This document shows positions 46,691 through 57,989 of a DNA stretch of 64,000 nucleotides, in pieces. Below the pieces are notes generated by a model that did not search any database, had not been told where the DNA came from, and saw only the letters and a program-made list of their open reading frames with translations. Source of the stretch: Diorhabda sublineata (Eukaryota > Arthropoda > Insecta > Coleoptera > Chrysomelidae). Every line of letters begins with the position of its first letter. The first letter of the stretch is position 1. The stretch covers positions 22,459,653 to 22,523,652 of the forward strand of contig NC_079478.1 in the NCBI RefSeq assembly GCF_026230105.1. Direction: 5' to 3'. A program made the position numbers and the translations under genes.

Positions 46691-46724
46691 CAACTCATAT
46701 TGATACTTATCAATATGAGTTGAG
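46689..46724. other. Perfect 17-bp palindrome at a transposon junction
   Basis: CTCAACTCATATTGATA, CT, TATCAATATGAGTTGAG: a perfect 17-bp stem with a 2-base centre. It lies exactly between the piggyBac fragment and the mariner fragment. Confidence 0.9.
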
Positions 46725-47180
46725 AAATATTAGGTATCGAGTTGTGATTAAATATTGGTTTTTGAAAGGCCATTCGCCTACTTTAATCTAAGAGAAGTTA
46801 CACACTGTGTACATAGACTGTGTATCATTATTTAAAACCGTAAAATTTTGTGTAGGTGAATTCAATCGTAGCCGTATCATCTTGACTGATGAGCATTCTA
46901 AACGGCCAAAAATTCAAATTCAAAAACGTCCGATAAGGTTTATGATGTAGATGAGGTAATCTGTATATCAACAGAACGCTTTTGCCATATTATACTGACT
47001 AAAGAATTAGATGGGTATAAAATTCTCGCGTTAGGTGCCGCCTGCATCGATTAATGACTGTAGGTGAAACATGGATCCACCACTACACTCCTGAAATGAA
47101 AAAATAATCTATACAGTGGTTTGCACAAATCGAATAATAGAAATAGGTTTTTACGGGCCAAAAGCCCTATGTATCGAAGA
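46712..47180 (+). pseudogene. Mariner transposase N-terminal part
   Basis: NIRYRVVIKYWFLKGHSPTL, then EKLHTVYIDCVSLFKTVKFC, VGEFNRSRIILTDEHSKRPK and, near 47050, ETWIHHYTPEM-like text (in nucleotides GGTGAAACATGGATCCACCA). This is a helix-turn-helix region and the first catalytic motif of a mariner (RYR.VIKYLFLKG). The middle of the gene between 46930 and 47040 is decayed and the C-terminal half is absent. Confidence 0.7.
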
Positions 47181-47189
47181 TATCATAAC

Positions 47190-48685
47190 CATATTATAAG
47201 ATCTATAAGTAGCTATTACCAATAAAGGTTTTATTTCAATTTTAAGAATCTTCTTTCACCAAATTTCACCTGAAATACGATTCTAGGTTCTCCATTTAGT
47301 AAGAAGGTCCAAGTTGTGTATTTTAGTTTAGTTCTGTTGCGACTTGCAAGGTGCAGTTTTGAGTTTTATTGTCACTATGGAAAATCTGGAAGAACTGTGT
47401 AAACGGTGAAAAATCGATCCTTCAGCAGTTAATGGAGAAATATCAATGTTATATTATTACTGATGAAAGTATTCAACCACATTGTAAATATTCGTTGCGA
47501 CAGTTCATTTTCTGATTCCGACTCTCATTTGGATTTGTAAGAAGTAGCTCTACTTATACTGGTGAGTTTTTATATTAAAACTATTATTTATGTACGTAAC
47601 GTAGTCTCAAAGTCAGAGTTTAAACTCCTATACTTGTGTAACCAGTATGACTCAATGTTCTCAACATACATTTTAGAAAAGATTACATTTTCTCACATTT
47701 AACTATTTAAGTGTAATAATCAGGTTAATTTTGTGAAAATATAAATGTACACCCGGTATATCCATTATACTCGTAATCATACAAATGTTATTTCACTATA
47801 TATAGTCAGAAAAATATTTGTCTACTAAAAGAAGTGGATTACGAATGCTTCATCATAAAAATATATCAATATTTATAAAAATACACTAAAATTCGAGGAA
47901 AACCAAGTAAAGCCTGAAATTTCAAGATTATGTTACAGATTAATACATATTTTATCATTCAGTATCGAGATAATTAAAATAAACTTAACCATCTTCAAAG
48001 TATGTATTAACCTTCCACGTTCGTTGAAAGTTTGAAACTTGCGGCTTAAATTCACATAGATGTCACAGTTTTTGTTAACACGTTTCTTGCAATGAGCTTA
48101 ACTAATTCACAATCATATAAAACAATAGATATCATAACAAAAAATTATTTTCCTCCATCAAATATGTGATACACATAGCCCTTTCATACTTTGTTCTGGT
48201 ATTATCTATACTAATCGGACTCTTCCAGTGGTCTTCTCTTCCCTTTATAAAACATAGAAGAATGTAAAGGAAGTACATTTTGGTTCTCATTATCTGTTTA
48301 AGTTTCTAAAGTATTTTGATATTTTTATTATCGTTAGAATGATACAATTATGATCACAATCACTTTATTAATACACGTGAAACAGTTTTGGTAGTGGAAA
48401 ATAAATTATAGTTCAAAAAAAAAAAGGAAAAACTGCTTCTATAGTAAATGAAATTAGAATTTGTTCAGTATAAGGATGAAAGAAATGACGAGAAAATTTA
48501 TGTCACTGTTCCAAAAGTATGTCACTCAGTATTAATCATTACAATTTCTCACTTGTTTTTTTTTCTGAAAGGAAGAGTTGAAAAAAGCTTTCTGCAAACA
48601 GAAACTTTAATTTTCTCCTCAATTATTCTGAAATTGAGATTTATTTTCACGTTTCACCATGTAATTTAATTTGACCCAGACTGAT
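47190..48685. other. No gene seen
   Basis: AT-rich, no domain recognised. Confidence 0.4.
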
Positions 48686-48689
48686 TTTA

Positions 48690-49260
48690 ATCTTCTTCCA
48701 AATAGGATCCTTTCGAACCAATACAAATATGCCAACGATTAATTCAAATTTCCATACATGTTGTCAGCCTCAGCTGGGATGGCCTTTAATACCATGAGCG
48801 AATTACTTTTCATGGCTTCGACAGATTTTTGAGTATAGAAAAGAATCACAGGAAACCAAGTCTTACGAATACGGTGGTTAGCCATGACTCTCGTTTCGTC
48901 TGCATTTAAATCCGATCTTTTGATAAATTTCTTCACGTTGACGTTTTAAGACGGCCAAAAAAAAAAACGATTAGTATTACCTTGACTTTCGAGCGATTTT
49001 GACGTTGTTTCTGTAAAGCCATTTGCTAGATTTTTATGCAATTTCGATGTCATATCCAAAAACTCATATCTCGTCAGTGATAAAGCAATAGATTGATACA
49101 GGGTCTTTAGCTACGTTGTTAAGCATCACTTTGCGACCTCTACTTAGCATTGTTTAAGTAAAAACAGACGCATTATTTTCAACGATTCCGTAGTCGTAAT
49201 CCTATTGGAAGGACAATATGTTGCTCAACTATTTTTCCATAGTCAATATTGCCAGTTAAA
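48690..49260 (-). pseudogene. Mariner transposase, heavily decayed
   Basis: The minus strand gives FGYDIEIA-stop-KSSKWLY (segment after the first catalytic Asp), NNVKIARKSR, SVEAMKSNSLMVLKAIPAEA, NRWHICIGSKGSYLEED at the C-terminus. Spacing fits a mariner. Same family as 41478-41700 and 61040-61960. No open frame over 65 codons. Confidence 0.55.
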
Positions 49261-49269
49261 CATTTCAGG

Positions 49270-49765
49270 TCCAAACAAACAGCTAACAAAAACATACTAA
49301 TTGAGATATGGCGCTCCAACTTCACACTAACATCAAAAAAGGTTTTACCAATGTATGAAAAATGTTACTAATCCCATTTGAAATGCATCAGTCTATGTCA
49401 AAAATCAAATCTATGAAAAACCTTATTTTTGAGTGTATAGTAATTCAATCATTATGTTGCGATCTCAAAGTCTCATTCTCAGAAGATGGTAATCGCTATC
49501 GGTCAAGATATACACACATCTCCAAAAGTCAAAAGTATAGAGCCATTTTTTTAAATGCTGTGGCACTTTATCATAAAAATGAAAACAATATCGTAACAAA
49601 AAGCTATTTTTCTCCGAAACTATATGAATTTTTGTAAATGAAATCAGATTTAACGATTTAGCGACAGCGAATTCATTTAAATTTTGTGAAAATTCCGGGT
49701 AATATGATATCTGTGTTTGATCTATCGAGAATAGTGCCTTACATCATTATCTAATCACCACATTG
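49270..49765. other. No gene seen
   Basis: A 91-codon frame at 49362-49637 is not recognised. Confidence 0.35.
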
Positions 49766-49769
49766 CCCT

Positions 49770-50458
49770 TCGTCTGAATATTTCACGGACTTCGATGAGG
49801 CGGATAGTGGCCCTTTTCCAGGAAACTGGTATCGTTGCTCGAAGACTGGTCATAACGGTCGTTCGAAATCACTTTTTGCTAACATACTGAAGGGCAGCTC
49901 CAAAAAGTATCATCAGAAAGAGATTAGGTTCATCGAATCTAAGGGCAGTCAAGACAACACATAGCTGCCCGTCTTCAATGGGCTCAAAAGCACAAGTATT
50001 GGGTTTTACAGCAATGGCGTAACGTTCTTTTTTCCCGATTTGGTTTCCACAGTGATAGTCGGCCGGAAAGAATTTGGAGAGGTCCAAGTAGACAGGTATA
50101 ACTAAATTTTACCAGAGATGTTGTTCCTTATCATGGCGGATCCGTGATGTTTTGATGGGGTTATTTCGTTTTTCAAGATGATAATGACAGACCACATCGA
50201 ACAGAAATGGTACAAAACATCCCAGAGGAAGGAAGGAAGGTATCCAAAGAATGAGTTGGCCATTGAATTCACCAGAAATTTTTCCCATTGAACATGTGTG
50301 GGATTATATTGGAAGAGCAATATATTACCCTTCAAGACCTGACAAGCTATCGTTCAAGAAGAGTGGGACAATATGGCTGAACATGATAACTTGATTCGTG
50401 GGATGCCGCGACGCGTTGGCCAATTGATTGCAAGAAGAGGCGGTCATACGAACTATTA
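49770..50458 (+). pseudogene. Tc1-like transposase, decayed
   Basis: In shifting plus-strand frames: MRRIVALFQETGIVARRLV (helix-turn-helix region), SDCRPERIWRGPSRQV, VPYHGGSVMF then WGYFVFQDDNDRPHRTEMVQ (second Asp), FPIEHVWDYIGR-like text (third catalytic Glu in the PIEH motif), and LIRGMPRRVGQLIARRGGHT, NY at the end, then a stop at 50456-50458. These are standard Tc1 (DD34E) features. The first catalytic Asp region is lost. Terminal repeats not found. Confidence 0.75.
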
Positions 50459-50519
50459 ATTTGTTTTTGCTATATTATACATTATATCTTTTTTCTCAAA
50501 ATAAATATTTGTACAATGA

Positions 50520-53500
50520 TACTTAGATAGGGTCAAAAATCAATTTCCAATTGGACGCCATCAGCTTTTAAACGAAACAAAATTTACTAATAATGGATAA
50601 GAGATGAGAGAACTGGAAACACCTTCTCAAAAAATATATTCACTTGAAGCAAATAAAATTATCTCTGATTAGATTGTCCAAATTAGTATAAATTGTTGGA
50701 AATAACAAAAAAAGTTTTATAAAGAATATACTTGAGATAAACTGTATAAACAGATAAGTAGAACAAATATACAGCAGCTAACAAAGAAACATGCTTATTC
50801 CTAAATATATCGAAGATGAAAGATGAAATTTTTCTGAGGAAAGCCAGGATGGCTGCAGCCCTCGACTAAATATTTTGGTGAAGATACTGTCATTGATGTT
50901 GGTGTAGTTATTGGTGATTTGGTTTGATTTTCTTTTTCATTACCTCAACAGTGCAGCTGTACAGCTGCGAGAACAATTGAATAAGGAATATTTTCAAAAC
51001 GTAGTAAGACGAAACATACACCTACGAAAAGAAACAAGCATCAAAAACGAAACAGCTCTTGGAGACCACAAAAAATGTAAAAGAAGATCATGTGATGCAA
51101 ATAACATTAACGAATGAGTATCACAAAAAATAATGGAACCAACATATAAGTCGAATCACTGGATAGACTGGTAAAAATATCGAGGGATAAATCTCCGATG
51201 GTAACATGGAGAAGAGGTCTACTACGGAAGGATGTGAAAAGATATCAAAGAAGAAACAGGCGATAGACCTTTTATAGGAAAAATAATAATAAGCAGATAA
51301 GTAGGCAGGAGTTTGTTCTGTTTTATCTGTCCTGCCTTCAAAATAAATAGAAAATAGGAATTTCCAAAGAAAATGTGGAATTGATAATATTTGCTCCAAA
51401 CTGTTTCTGAAAGTTATAGTATCAAGTATATTAAGATTCATTTAAGTTTTTTTGTACCTGGTAAATGATCTAGAAAATGAGAATATTCAGTACTCTAGAC
51501 TAGATATTTATAACTTTTCGAATTGTGATGAAGAACTAACAATAATTTCTTCGCGAACTTGACTATAGGACACAATAAACTGAAGAAACAGAAAAATATT
51601 TGGAAAAATGCGAAATGTTTCTATTAATTTAATGCCATCTTTCGGTGGTCTAATGGGGCCGGGTTTTCCGGAAGGATATCGTTGAACGTAGTGTTTTTAA
51701 TAAAGACAACGGAAAAAACCATTGAATTAGTGTATTGTCATCGAACCTTAACCAGAGTACAAAATTTGGAATTTATATTATATTTAAAAGTGATTAAAAG
51801 ATTAATAAGAAGATTAGGTTACTTTACTGATCCTGCTAATACTAATTTTTAATAAATATGCTACTTTTTAAATTAAACGGACGTTTTTAAGCGCTCAAAA
51901 ATCGAGTTCAGAGATTCCGATACATACAAGTCAAAATAATGTGCTACTTTTATTGTAATTTATTTAAACTGTTTTTAAACAGAGGGGTGAATTTATACAC
52001 ATGGTGTTTTTCACTTACTTTAATTTATTCAAACACATACACTAGAAACAATACACTCTAAGCTACTCGTTATTCATAATAATTATCCATAAATACTTAA
52101 ATATTAACTAAAGTGTATAATGTAACGCTTTTGAGTCTCTATGTGACGGTTTGACACCAAAGCAGATATCGGATTACCTTGGGCGCCATTTTTTATCGTG
52201 TTATGCTCCACTTGCTCCGGCAGCATCAATGAAGAAAATAAAATACTCCAGAGGTCAGTATGATAATGACAAATACGCTGCAGCCAGTAAAACAGATTTT
52301 ACTTGCCCTCCTAGATTGGTAACCTGGGTATTTGCTGCTTCTGTCGAGTCGAATGAGAAAGCGAAACAACGACACAATTTCTTTTATTCAAACCTAAAAT
52401 AAAATAAACCATATATGAAAATAGTAGTAGTTTCCTTACCCTCAGTATAATCGGTTGGCTAAAGCCTCTTACACGACCACCACGGCTGTTGTCAGCACTT
52501 CTACTGACCTACCTTTCACAATTCAGTGAGTTATATCGGCTAACCTGGGTTTCTCCCACTTAGGATCGGATGTAATATCGCATATATATTTTAACGGACT
52601 TAGTGGAATTTAGGACACTTACTCTATTTAAATGCATCGGTAACTTATTATTATTTCCATCCATTTCCTATGACATTCAATTATTTACTGACTTTCTTTC
52701 TTTGTATTTATACAAAAATAATTTCTCGATAATCCAGCTCTAAAAAGTAAACTAACAAATAAGGATGCTTTCTTATAAATTGATCCCAGAAAAATAATAT
52801 AAACAAATCACCACTGTAAATGAGTCATGAAATAATATCAAATGTTTCCGCTTATTTTAGTAACAAATTTTCGATTCTATAGAAATAACAGGGCCGACTT
52901 CACGGTCCATTTTATGGACGAGTTCGTAACAATAATAATAAACTGATAAATTGTTTTAACAATTATGTACTTAAATACTATGGGTATAAATATAACGAGA
53001 AATTGCCGTGGTTTGAGTTAAAATAACATTATTTTTATAAAAAAAACTATTGTGTTTAGAAAATAATTTCTTCTCAAAGATAGAATTAATTACATTTCTG
53101 ATAAGGAACAAGTTGCGGTTTCTCCTACAGCTGCGAGGAAAATTGACATAAAGCTAAACAACATCTCTAATTAAACTCAAAGCATATTCAAAGTTCTTGT
53201 TGTCAACTGGGATATATAATTAAAATCTTGAGGTCACCTACTTTGGTAATTTAGTTCCCGTGTGTCCTGACTTGAATGGAATATGCTCAAGCACAGGGTT
53301 ATTCAAGTAAATGAGAGAATTTAAACACTAAAAATAGAAGTTAATGAGCAAGCTGCCGCTTTCAAAATATTTCCGACGAATATTATTTCACATTAACTGG
53401 TCCCAAGCCAAGAGTACATTTTTCCTGGGTACATCTTGGAAACAACGATTTTCACAAACTACATACAAGAATTGTCTAAACAATCAGAAAATGTCACCAC

Positions 53501-53580
53501 TTTTCAATATAATTTGCCCATGCGTTAAGAGAATCTCATTGAAATTTAAATTCGAAATATTTTGGACGCTTAGATGTTTT
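50520..53580. other. No gene seen
   Basis: Several frames of 60-127 codons, including 52151-52402 (83 codons, LTPKQISDYLGRHFL...), match no family I know. A GC-richer segment around 52440-52570 is unexplained. Confidence 0.4.
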
Positions 53581-53589
53581 AACTTAACC

Positions 53590-53960
53590 GGCTTGCCTTA
53601 CGACGAGCGTTTGATATGGCCAAAAAATACAACAGGTGGCAATATAATTGAAAAAATTCACCAAATGATACTGGGTGACTGTCGGATAGTAAGTAAGATG
53701 GATAGAAGAGCTATCGTTATATCATAGCCTTACACTAACTGACGAATTGTGCATGTTCAAGTTATCTGCGCGGTGCACCAAAATCTCATTCGATTGAACA
53801 TTTTCCAGACCTCATAACTTTAGATAAAACATGAATCCACCACCACACTCCTGTAATGATAAAACAGTCAAGATTGTCGATTGCGAAGGACGAACTTGCT
53901 CTGGAAGAGGCAAATACGGTTTTATTGTGTCTCCTCCGACCTAACAAGAGTGTGCAACTG
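53590..53960 (+). pseudogene. Mariner transposase fragment
   Basis: WPKNTTGGNIIEKIHQMILG with DCRIV (53622-53700) fits the R-P-K-x-x-x-x-E-N-I-x-K-I-H-x-M-I-L-D-D-R segment between the two DNA-binding helices and the catalytic domain. Near 53825 the text LDKT-stop-IHHHTPVM matches DETWIHHYTPEM with the first Asp. The upstream part of the 127-codon frame (53344-53727) is probably not transposase. Confidence 0.55.
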
Positions 53961-53969
53961 TTCATGATC

Positions 53970-55551
53970 GCGAACTGACATAACTATGAACTTGTTGGTA
54001 GTTTTTCTATCTGGTAATTATTTGTCCAATATTATTTTATGAGGTAGTTATATTTAATGAGGTGCAATGACTCAACTTATTCCTTGTTCCTAAATTCCAG
54101 AGAGTTGTCAACTAACGATACTTGCCTCAGCCATAATTTGATGATATATTCACTAATTCCCTCATGTCATTGGAGTAGATTACAAATTATTAACGAATAG
54201 AAAAATAATTTGATAGGGGGTGAACAATTCCATTAGAGAAAGTGATCTATTATTCGTTTAACTGTGGCTATGCTATTTATAGGTAAGTGAAAAATGTGGA
54301 AATATTTTCTCTAAAAATAACATCAAAGCAATAACTATCGGAGGAATTTCAAATATTAAACTTCAAAGTTCTTGAAATATTTAAGTGACCTGCTCACAAG
54401 AATTGAAGGATAACCAGTACCTGAGCTGAAAGGTGTGTGAAGGTTTCATATTTCATGATATAAAAATTCTCCAAATGTTTTCCGGGGCAAAGCTCATCCA
54501 CTTTGATCGTAAACTCTGCATGAGAAGTCTATTTTGACCTCACATTTGAGAAATCGGAAAGATACGGATAGCTTTACTTGGAAAAGTGTATTAGAAAAAG
54601 AAAACCGAAAACTAATGTCGGCCATGTTTTAGAAAGAGATTTCCAGCTTCCGGTAGAGATTTAATGAACTGGAAGCAACTTGAAGTAACTTCGAAACGAT
54701 ATTTATATATTTGCTTGAAAACCTGCTCTATTAGTCTTAAATTTATATGTTAGAAAGATCATTAAACTTGTAGAATTAGTTCAAAATAGTTTAGCTTGAA
54801 GTTTGAACCTACTTTGTATGATAAAATATCATTGTGAAAGAATAGCAGAGAAATGTATAAATTGAGACGTAAACATTGTTGATATAAAATAATACAGAAA
54901 AACAAGTCATTAACCTATAGTGTTAACATTATAGTCCTTGAGTCCACGCCGCTAAAACTTTATGTATCTGTTCTTTGGGTGAATACGGACAAATTTCGAA
55001 GTCGGGGCATTAAGATAGCGAGGCGTTTGCCTGTCAAGCTGTCACGAAGTTGTCAATTTTATGCAAAAAAACGTATAACCATATTGGTTATTTTATATTA
55101 ACCAATAGTCACTTGAGGCTGTCAGGAATAATAATTTCACTACTAATAGTAAAACTAATGTTCGACACTTGGATCTGCCGAATCGAAAAAAATTATTCAA
55201 ATCACAGCAGTAAATTGTTCACAATACATATAATGAAACTTACGATTATAAACGGTATAGAACAATACTAAGTCCCCTACTAAGAAGATGAAATGGCTTA
55301 TAAATTTGTGGTCCATAAATTGATTTACTTCTACTCTGATGGTTACCGATAAATACAATAAAAACAATTAAGTAGGCCACGTGGAATATAATATTAAATG
55401 TACAACAAAAATGTTCATAAGTTTTTTGGTTCAGCAGTTGGTTCATTCTACTCATCATCAAACCTCTTGCCTACTCGAGTATCAGACAGTGCGCCTTATA
55501 TGTTGTTATATGCTCTCTCGATGAGACATTTTATCGGTTACATAATCAGCA

Positions 55552-55553
<2 letters not shown>
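53970..55553. other. No gene seen
   Basis: AT-rich, with no recognised feature up to the TA tract. Confidence 0.4.

Positions 55554-55625
<72 letters not shown>
55554..55625. repeat. (TA)n microsatellite
   Basis: Seventy-two bases of AT/TA, left boundary of the intact transposon. Confidence 0.98.
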
Positions 55626-55627
<2 letters not shown>

Positions 55628-55692
55628 TGCTTTTCAGATAAAAGTATCCACCTTTAATAACTTTTGTAATACTGGTATTTAGAAAAAATCCA

Positions 55693-56018
55693 AAAACACG
55701 TCAATTTATGTTGGAAGGGGCAAGCATTATGGCCTATTTAAACTTACTGGAAAAGCCACCCCCTCACCCCTAGCAGCATCCCCTTTATTTTTTTAAATTA
55801 CTTTTCATATTTTTTATGTAAAATTTAGATACTCTTCTTTGAGCTGATTTCAAAAATGTATAATACTTGTAGGTTAAAGTGGTTAGTTTATGAGATAAAC
55901 AATTTTTCTTTTAAGAGCACAAATTTTACTTATTATTTACTTTCACCTTATTTGCCTGTACTAAAATGGGTTGTACAACAGTTCAAACTCTTTAATCTTT
56001 TTAACTGTGCTATTTATT
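55693..56018. repeat. Left 326-bp terminal inverted repeat
   Basis: Reverse complement of 57227-57552. It contains the GGCTTTTCCAGTAAG / CTTACTGGAAAAGCC block and ends in TTTTTAACTGTGCTATTTAT, seven bases before the transposase stop. Confidence 0.92.
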
Positions 56019-56024
56019 ATGAAG

Positions 56025-57104
56025 TTACAATAAGTGTTCAAAATGAGTACCATTCACTTCCATACAATGGTATAATCTATTTTGAAATGCCTCTCTGACA
56101 TTGCTTAATACGGCTGGATTTAATTGTCGACATTCATTTTCTATCCTCTCTCGTAAATCATCCAGAGATTCTGGTTGGGTAGCATAAACTTTTGTTTTTA
56201 AATACCCCCATAAAAAGAAGTCTAGGGGTGTTAAATCCGGTGACCTAGGTGGCCACTCCATCATCTGCCCCCTTCTACCTATCCAACGAGCGGGGAATGT
56301 TTCGTTTAAAAATTGTCGGACAGGCATAGCATAGTGTGGGGGAGCTCCGTCTTGTTGAAATACCAGTAAATCTTCAGAAAGGTTATCATCATTTTCTATT
56401 ATTGTTGTAATACGTGGGTCAACCCCTTCCCTGAGTAACTCAAGATATGATTCATCATTTAAATTTCCGTTGATGAAGAAAGGTCCGACAATGTGGTGAC
56501 CTAGGATACCACGCCAAACGTTTAACTTTTGGGGATGTTGTGTATGGAATTCACGCATAATATGTGGATCACTTTCAGCCCAATATCTACAATTATGCCT
56601 ACTTACTAAGCCATTTAATGACCATGAGCATTCATCAGAAAAGCAAATATTGTTTAACAATTGTGGATTGTTATTGATAATTTGCGTCATTGATTCGCAA
56701 AACTCTAGACGACGATCAAAATCATCTTCATTCAACTCATGCACCAACTTAACTTTGTATGGGTGGTACTTGAATTTATGTAGAACTCGGAAAACTGTAG
56801 AAGATGAAACACCGATCGCTCTACTTATTGTTGACAACGATTGGGGATGTTGAGCCTCTAAGCTGACTTGCCCTAAAATTGCCACTTGGATTGCTTCGTT
56901 ATTTACGAGTCCCTCTCGCTTATGCACTTTATTGCAAACAGACCCTGTTGTGGTAAATTTCTCCATCAGTTGAATTACATACTTATGAGTTGCATGTCTT
57001 CCGTCATGTAATTCGTTAAATATTCTAGCAGCAGCTCTTGCACAATTATTATTTTGGTAGTATAAACCTACAATTTCAATTCTTTCTTGCCAAGAGTAAA
57101 CCAT
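56025..57104 (-). CDS. Transposase, DDE type, uninterrupted
   Basis: The 359 residues start at MVYSWQERIEIV; an ATG 30 bp upstream would add ten residues that do not fit the family. Residues about 1-60 form a helix-turn-helix (IEIVGLYYQNNNCARAAARI) and about 65-130 a second one (LSTISRAIGVSSSTVFRVLH). The catalytic domain has three Asp: NICFSDECSW, LLVFQQDGAPPHYA and SPDLTPLDFFLWGYLK, with 42 residues between the second and third by my count. The C-terminus is NGTHFEHLL. The role is cut-and-paste transposition acting on its own inverted repeats. Family: Tc1/mariner superfamily with HTH like DUF4817 proteins. All catalytic residues look present, so activity is plausible. The relatives at 39663-40690 and 20430-20690 are broken. 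Confidence 0.92.
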   Translation of the reverse strand: MVYSWQERIEIVGLYYQNNNCARAAARIFNELHDGRHATHKYVIQLMEKFTTTGSVCNKVHKREGLVNNEAIQVAILGQVSLEAQHPQSLSTISRAIGVSSSTVFRVLHKFKYHPYKVKLVHELNEDDFDRRLEFCESMTQIINNNPQLLNNICFSDECSWSLNGLVSRHNCRYWAESDPHIMREFHTQHPQKLNVWRGILGHHIVGPFFINGNLNDESYLELLREGVDPRITTIIENDDNLSEDLLVFQQDGAPPHYAMPVRQFLNETFPARWIGRRGQMMEWPPRSPDLTPLDFFLWGYLKTKVYATQPESLDDLRERIENECRQLNPAVLSNVREAFQNRLYHCMEVNGTHFEHLL

Positions 57105-57226
57105 GTCAGAGAAACAAAATAAATAATGTATCAAATTACACTATCAATAGTGACTACAAATTCTAGTTGACAATGTCAAACTTTAATAAAAAGTAGAATT
57201 TTTTGTTGTTTGGATTTTTTAAGTAG

Positions 57227-57546
57227 AATAAATAGCAAAGTTAAAAAGATTAAAGAGTTTGAACTGTTGTACAACCCATTTTAGTACAGGCAAATAAGGT
57301 GAAAGTAAATAATAAGTAAAATTTGTGCTCTTAAAAGAAAAATTGTTTATCTCATAAACTAACCACTTTAACCTACAAGTATTATACATTTTTGAAATCA
57401 GCTCAAAGAGGAGTATCTAAATTTTACATAAAAAATATGACAAGTAATTTAAAAAAATAAAGGGGATGCTGCTAGGGGTGAGGGGGTGGCTTTTCCAGTA
57501 AGTTTAAATAAGCCATAGTGCTTGCCCCTTCCAACATAAATTGACG

Positions 57547-57552
<6 letters not shown>
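57227..57552. repeat. Right 326-bp terminal inverted repeat
   Basis: Mirror of 55693-56018. It lies about 120 bp upstream of the transposase start, so it probably carries the promoter. It passes directly into (TA)n after GACGTGTTTTA. Confidence 0.92.

Positions 57553-57628
<76 letters not shown>
57552..57628. repeat. (TA)n microsatellite
   Basis: Seventy-seven bases of TA, right boundary of the intact transposon. Confidence 0.98.
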
Positions 57629-57630
<2 letters not shown>

Positions 57631-57900
57631 AAATTTAATCGGTACCTGATATTGTGGTCGGACCGATCAGGTCATACCTAGGAAGCAGATAGGTTCCGGT
57701 TCGGTTTTGCAAAACTTTATTTTTTCTAACTCGAAATGCGAGATCGAGTTGTAGCATAACATGTCTTATTTGGTTGAGCATTCAGTACTTAGATAAAATC
57801 GACTCATATAGGCAAACTATTAAACGTGCAGATGTCAAAAGTGGTGTACATCTATTGTATGCACCAACACTTCTACTTACATTAACGTTTCATTCATCAT

Positions 57901-57947
57901 CAGTCTCTGAAAACGATAACTTGGTTATCGAAACGCGCGTCAGACTG
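57901..57947 (+). ncRNA. Type I hammerhead-like ribozyme motif of a Penelope-type repeat
   Basis: CAGTCT (57901-57906) pairs with AGACTG (57942-57947) as a 6-bp helix I. Box 1 is CTGAAAA, one change from CUGANGA (G to A at the second-last place). Helix II is GATAAC-TTG-GTTATC. Box 2 is GAAA, then CGCGCG as a loopless helix III and the cleavage site GTC before A57942. Minimal hammerheads with a very short helix III are described in Penelope-like elements. The box 1 change probably inactivates this copy. A tail GTAATTGTGGATATTGGTGT follows, as in the other copies. Confidence 0.65.
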
Positions 57948-57989
57948 AGTAATTGTGGATATTGGTGTAGTAATAGTAAACAGTGGGTT

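Larger units (their letters stand above)
55626..57551 (-). mobile_element. Near-intact Tc1/mariner-superfamily transposon with 326-bp TIRs
   Basis: Long inverted repeats at 55693-56018 and 57227-57552 differ by only about half a dozen bases by eye. Between them lies one uninterrupted transposase gene. The left end extends a further 67 bp outside the repeat to a terminus CAGTGCTTTTCAGATAAAAG directly at the TA tract. The right end lacks this outer segment and its repeat merges into the TA tract. The high arm similarity and open gene mark the youngest DNA element in the window. Confidence 0.88.

Noticed and set aside
52151..52402. 83-codon frame LTPKQISDYLGRHFL... as a possible host exon
   Set aside because: Composition is protein-like but no known domain, no ATG start and no convincing splice sites. 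Too weak to call.
56650..56853. 67-codon plus-strand frame
   Set aside because: Antisense to the intact transposase at 56025-57104.
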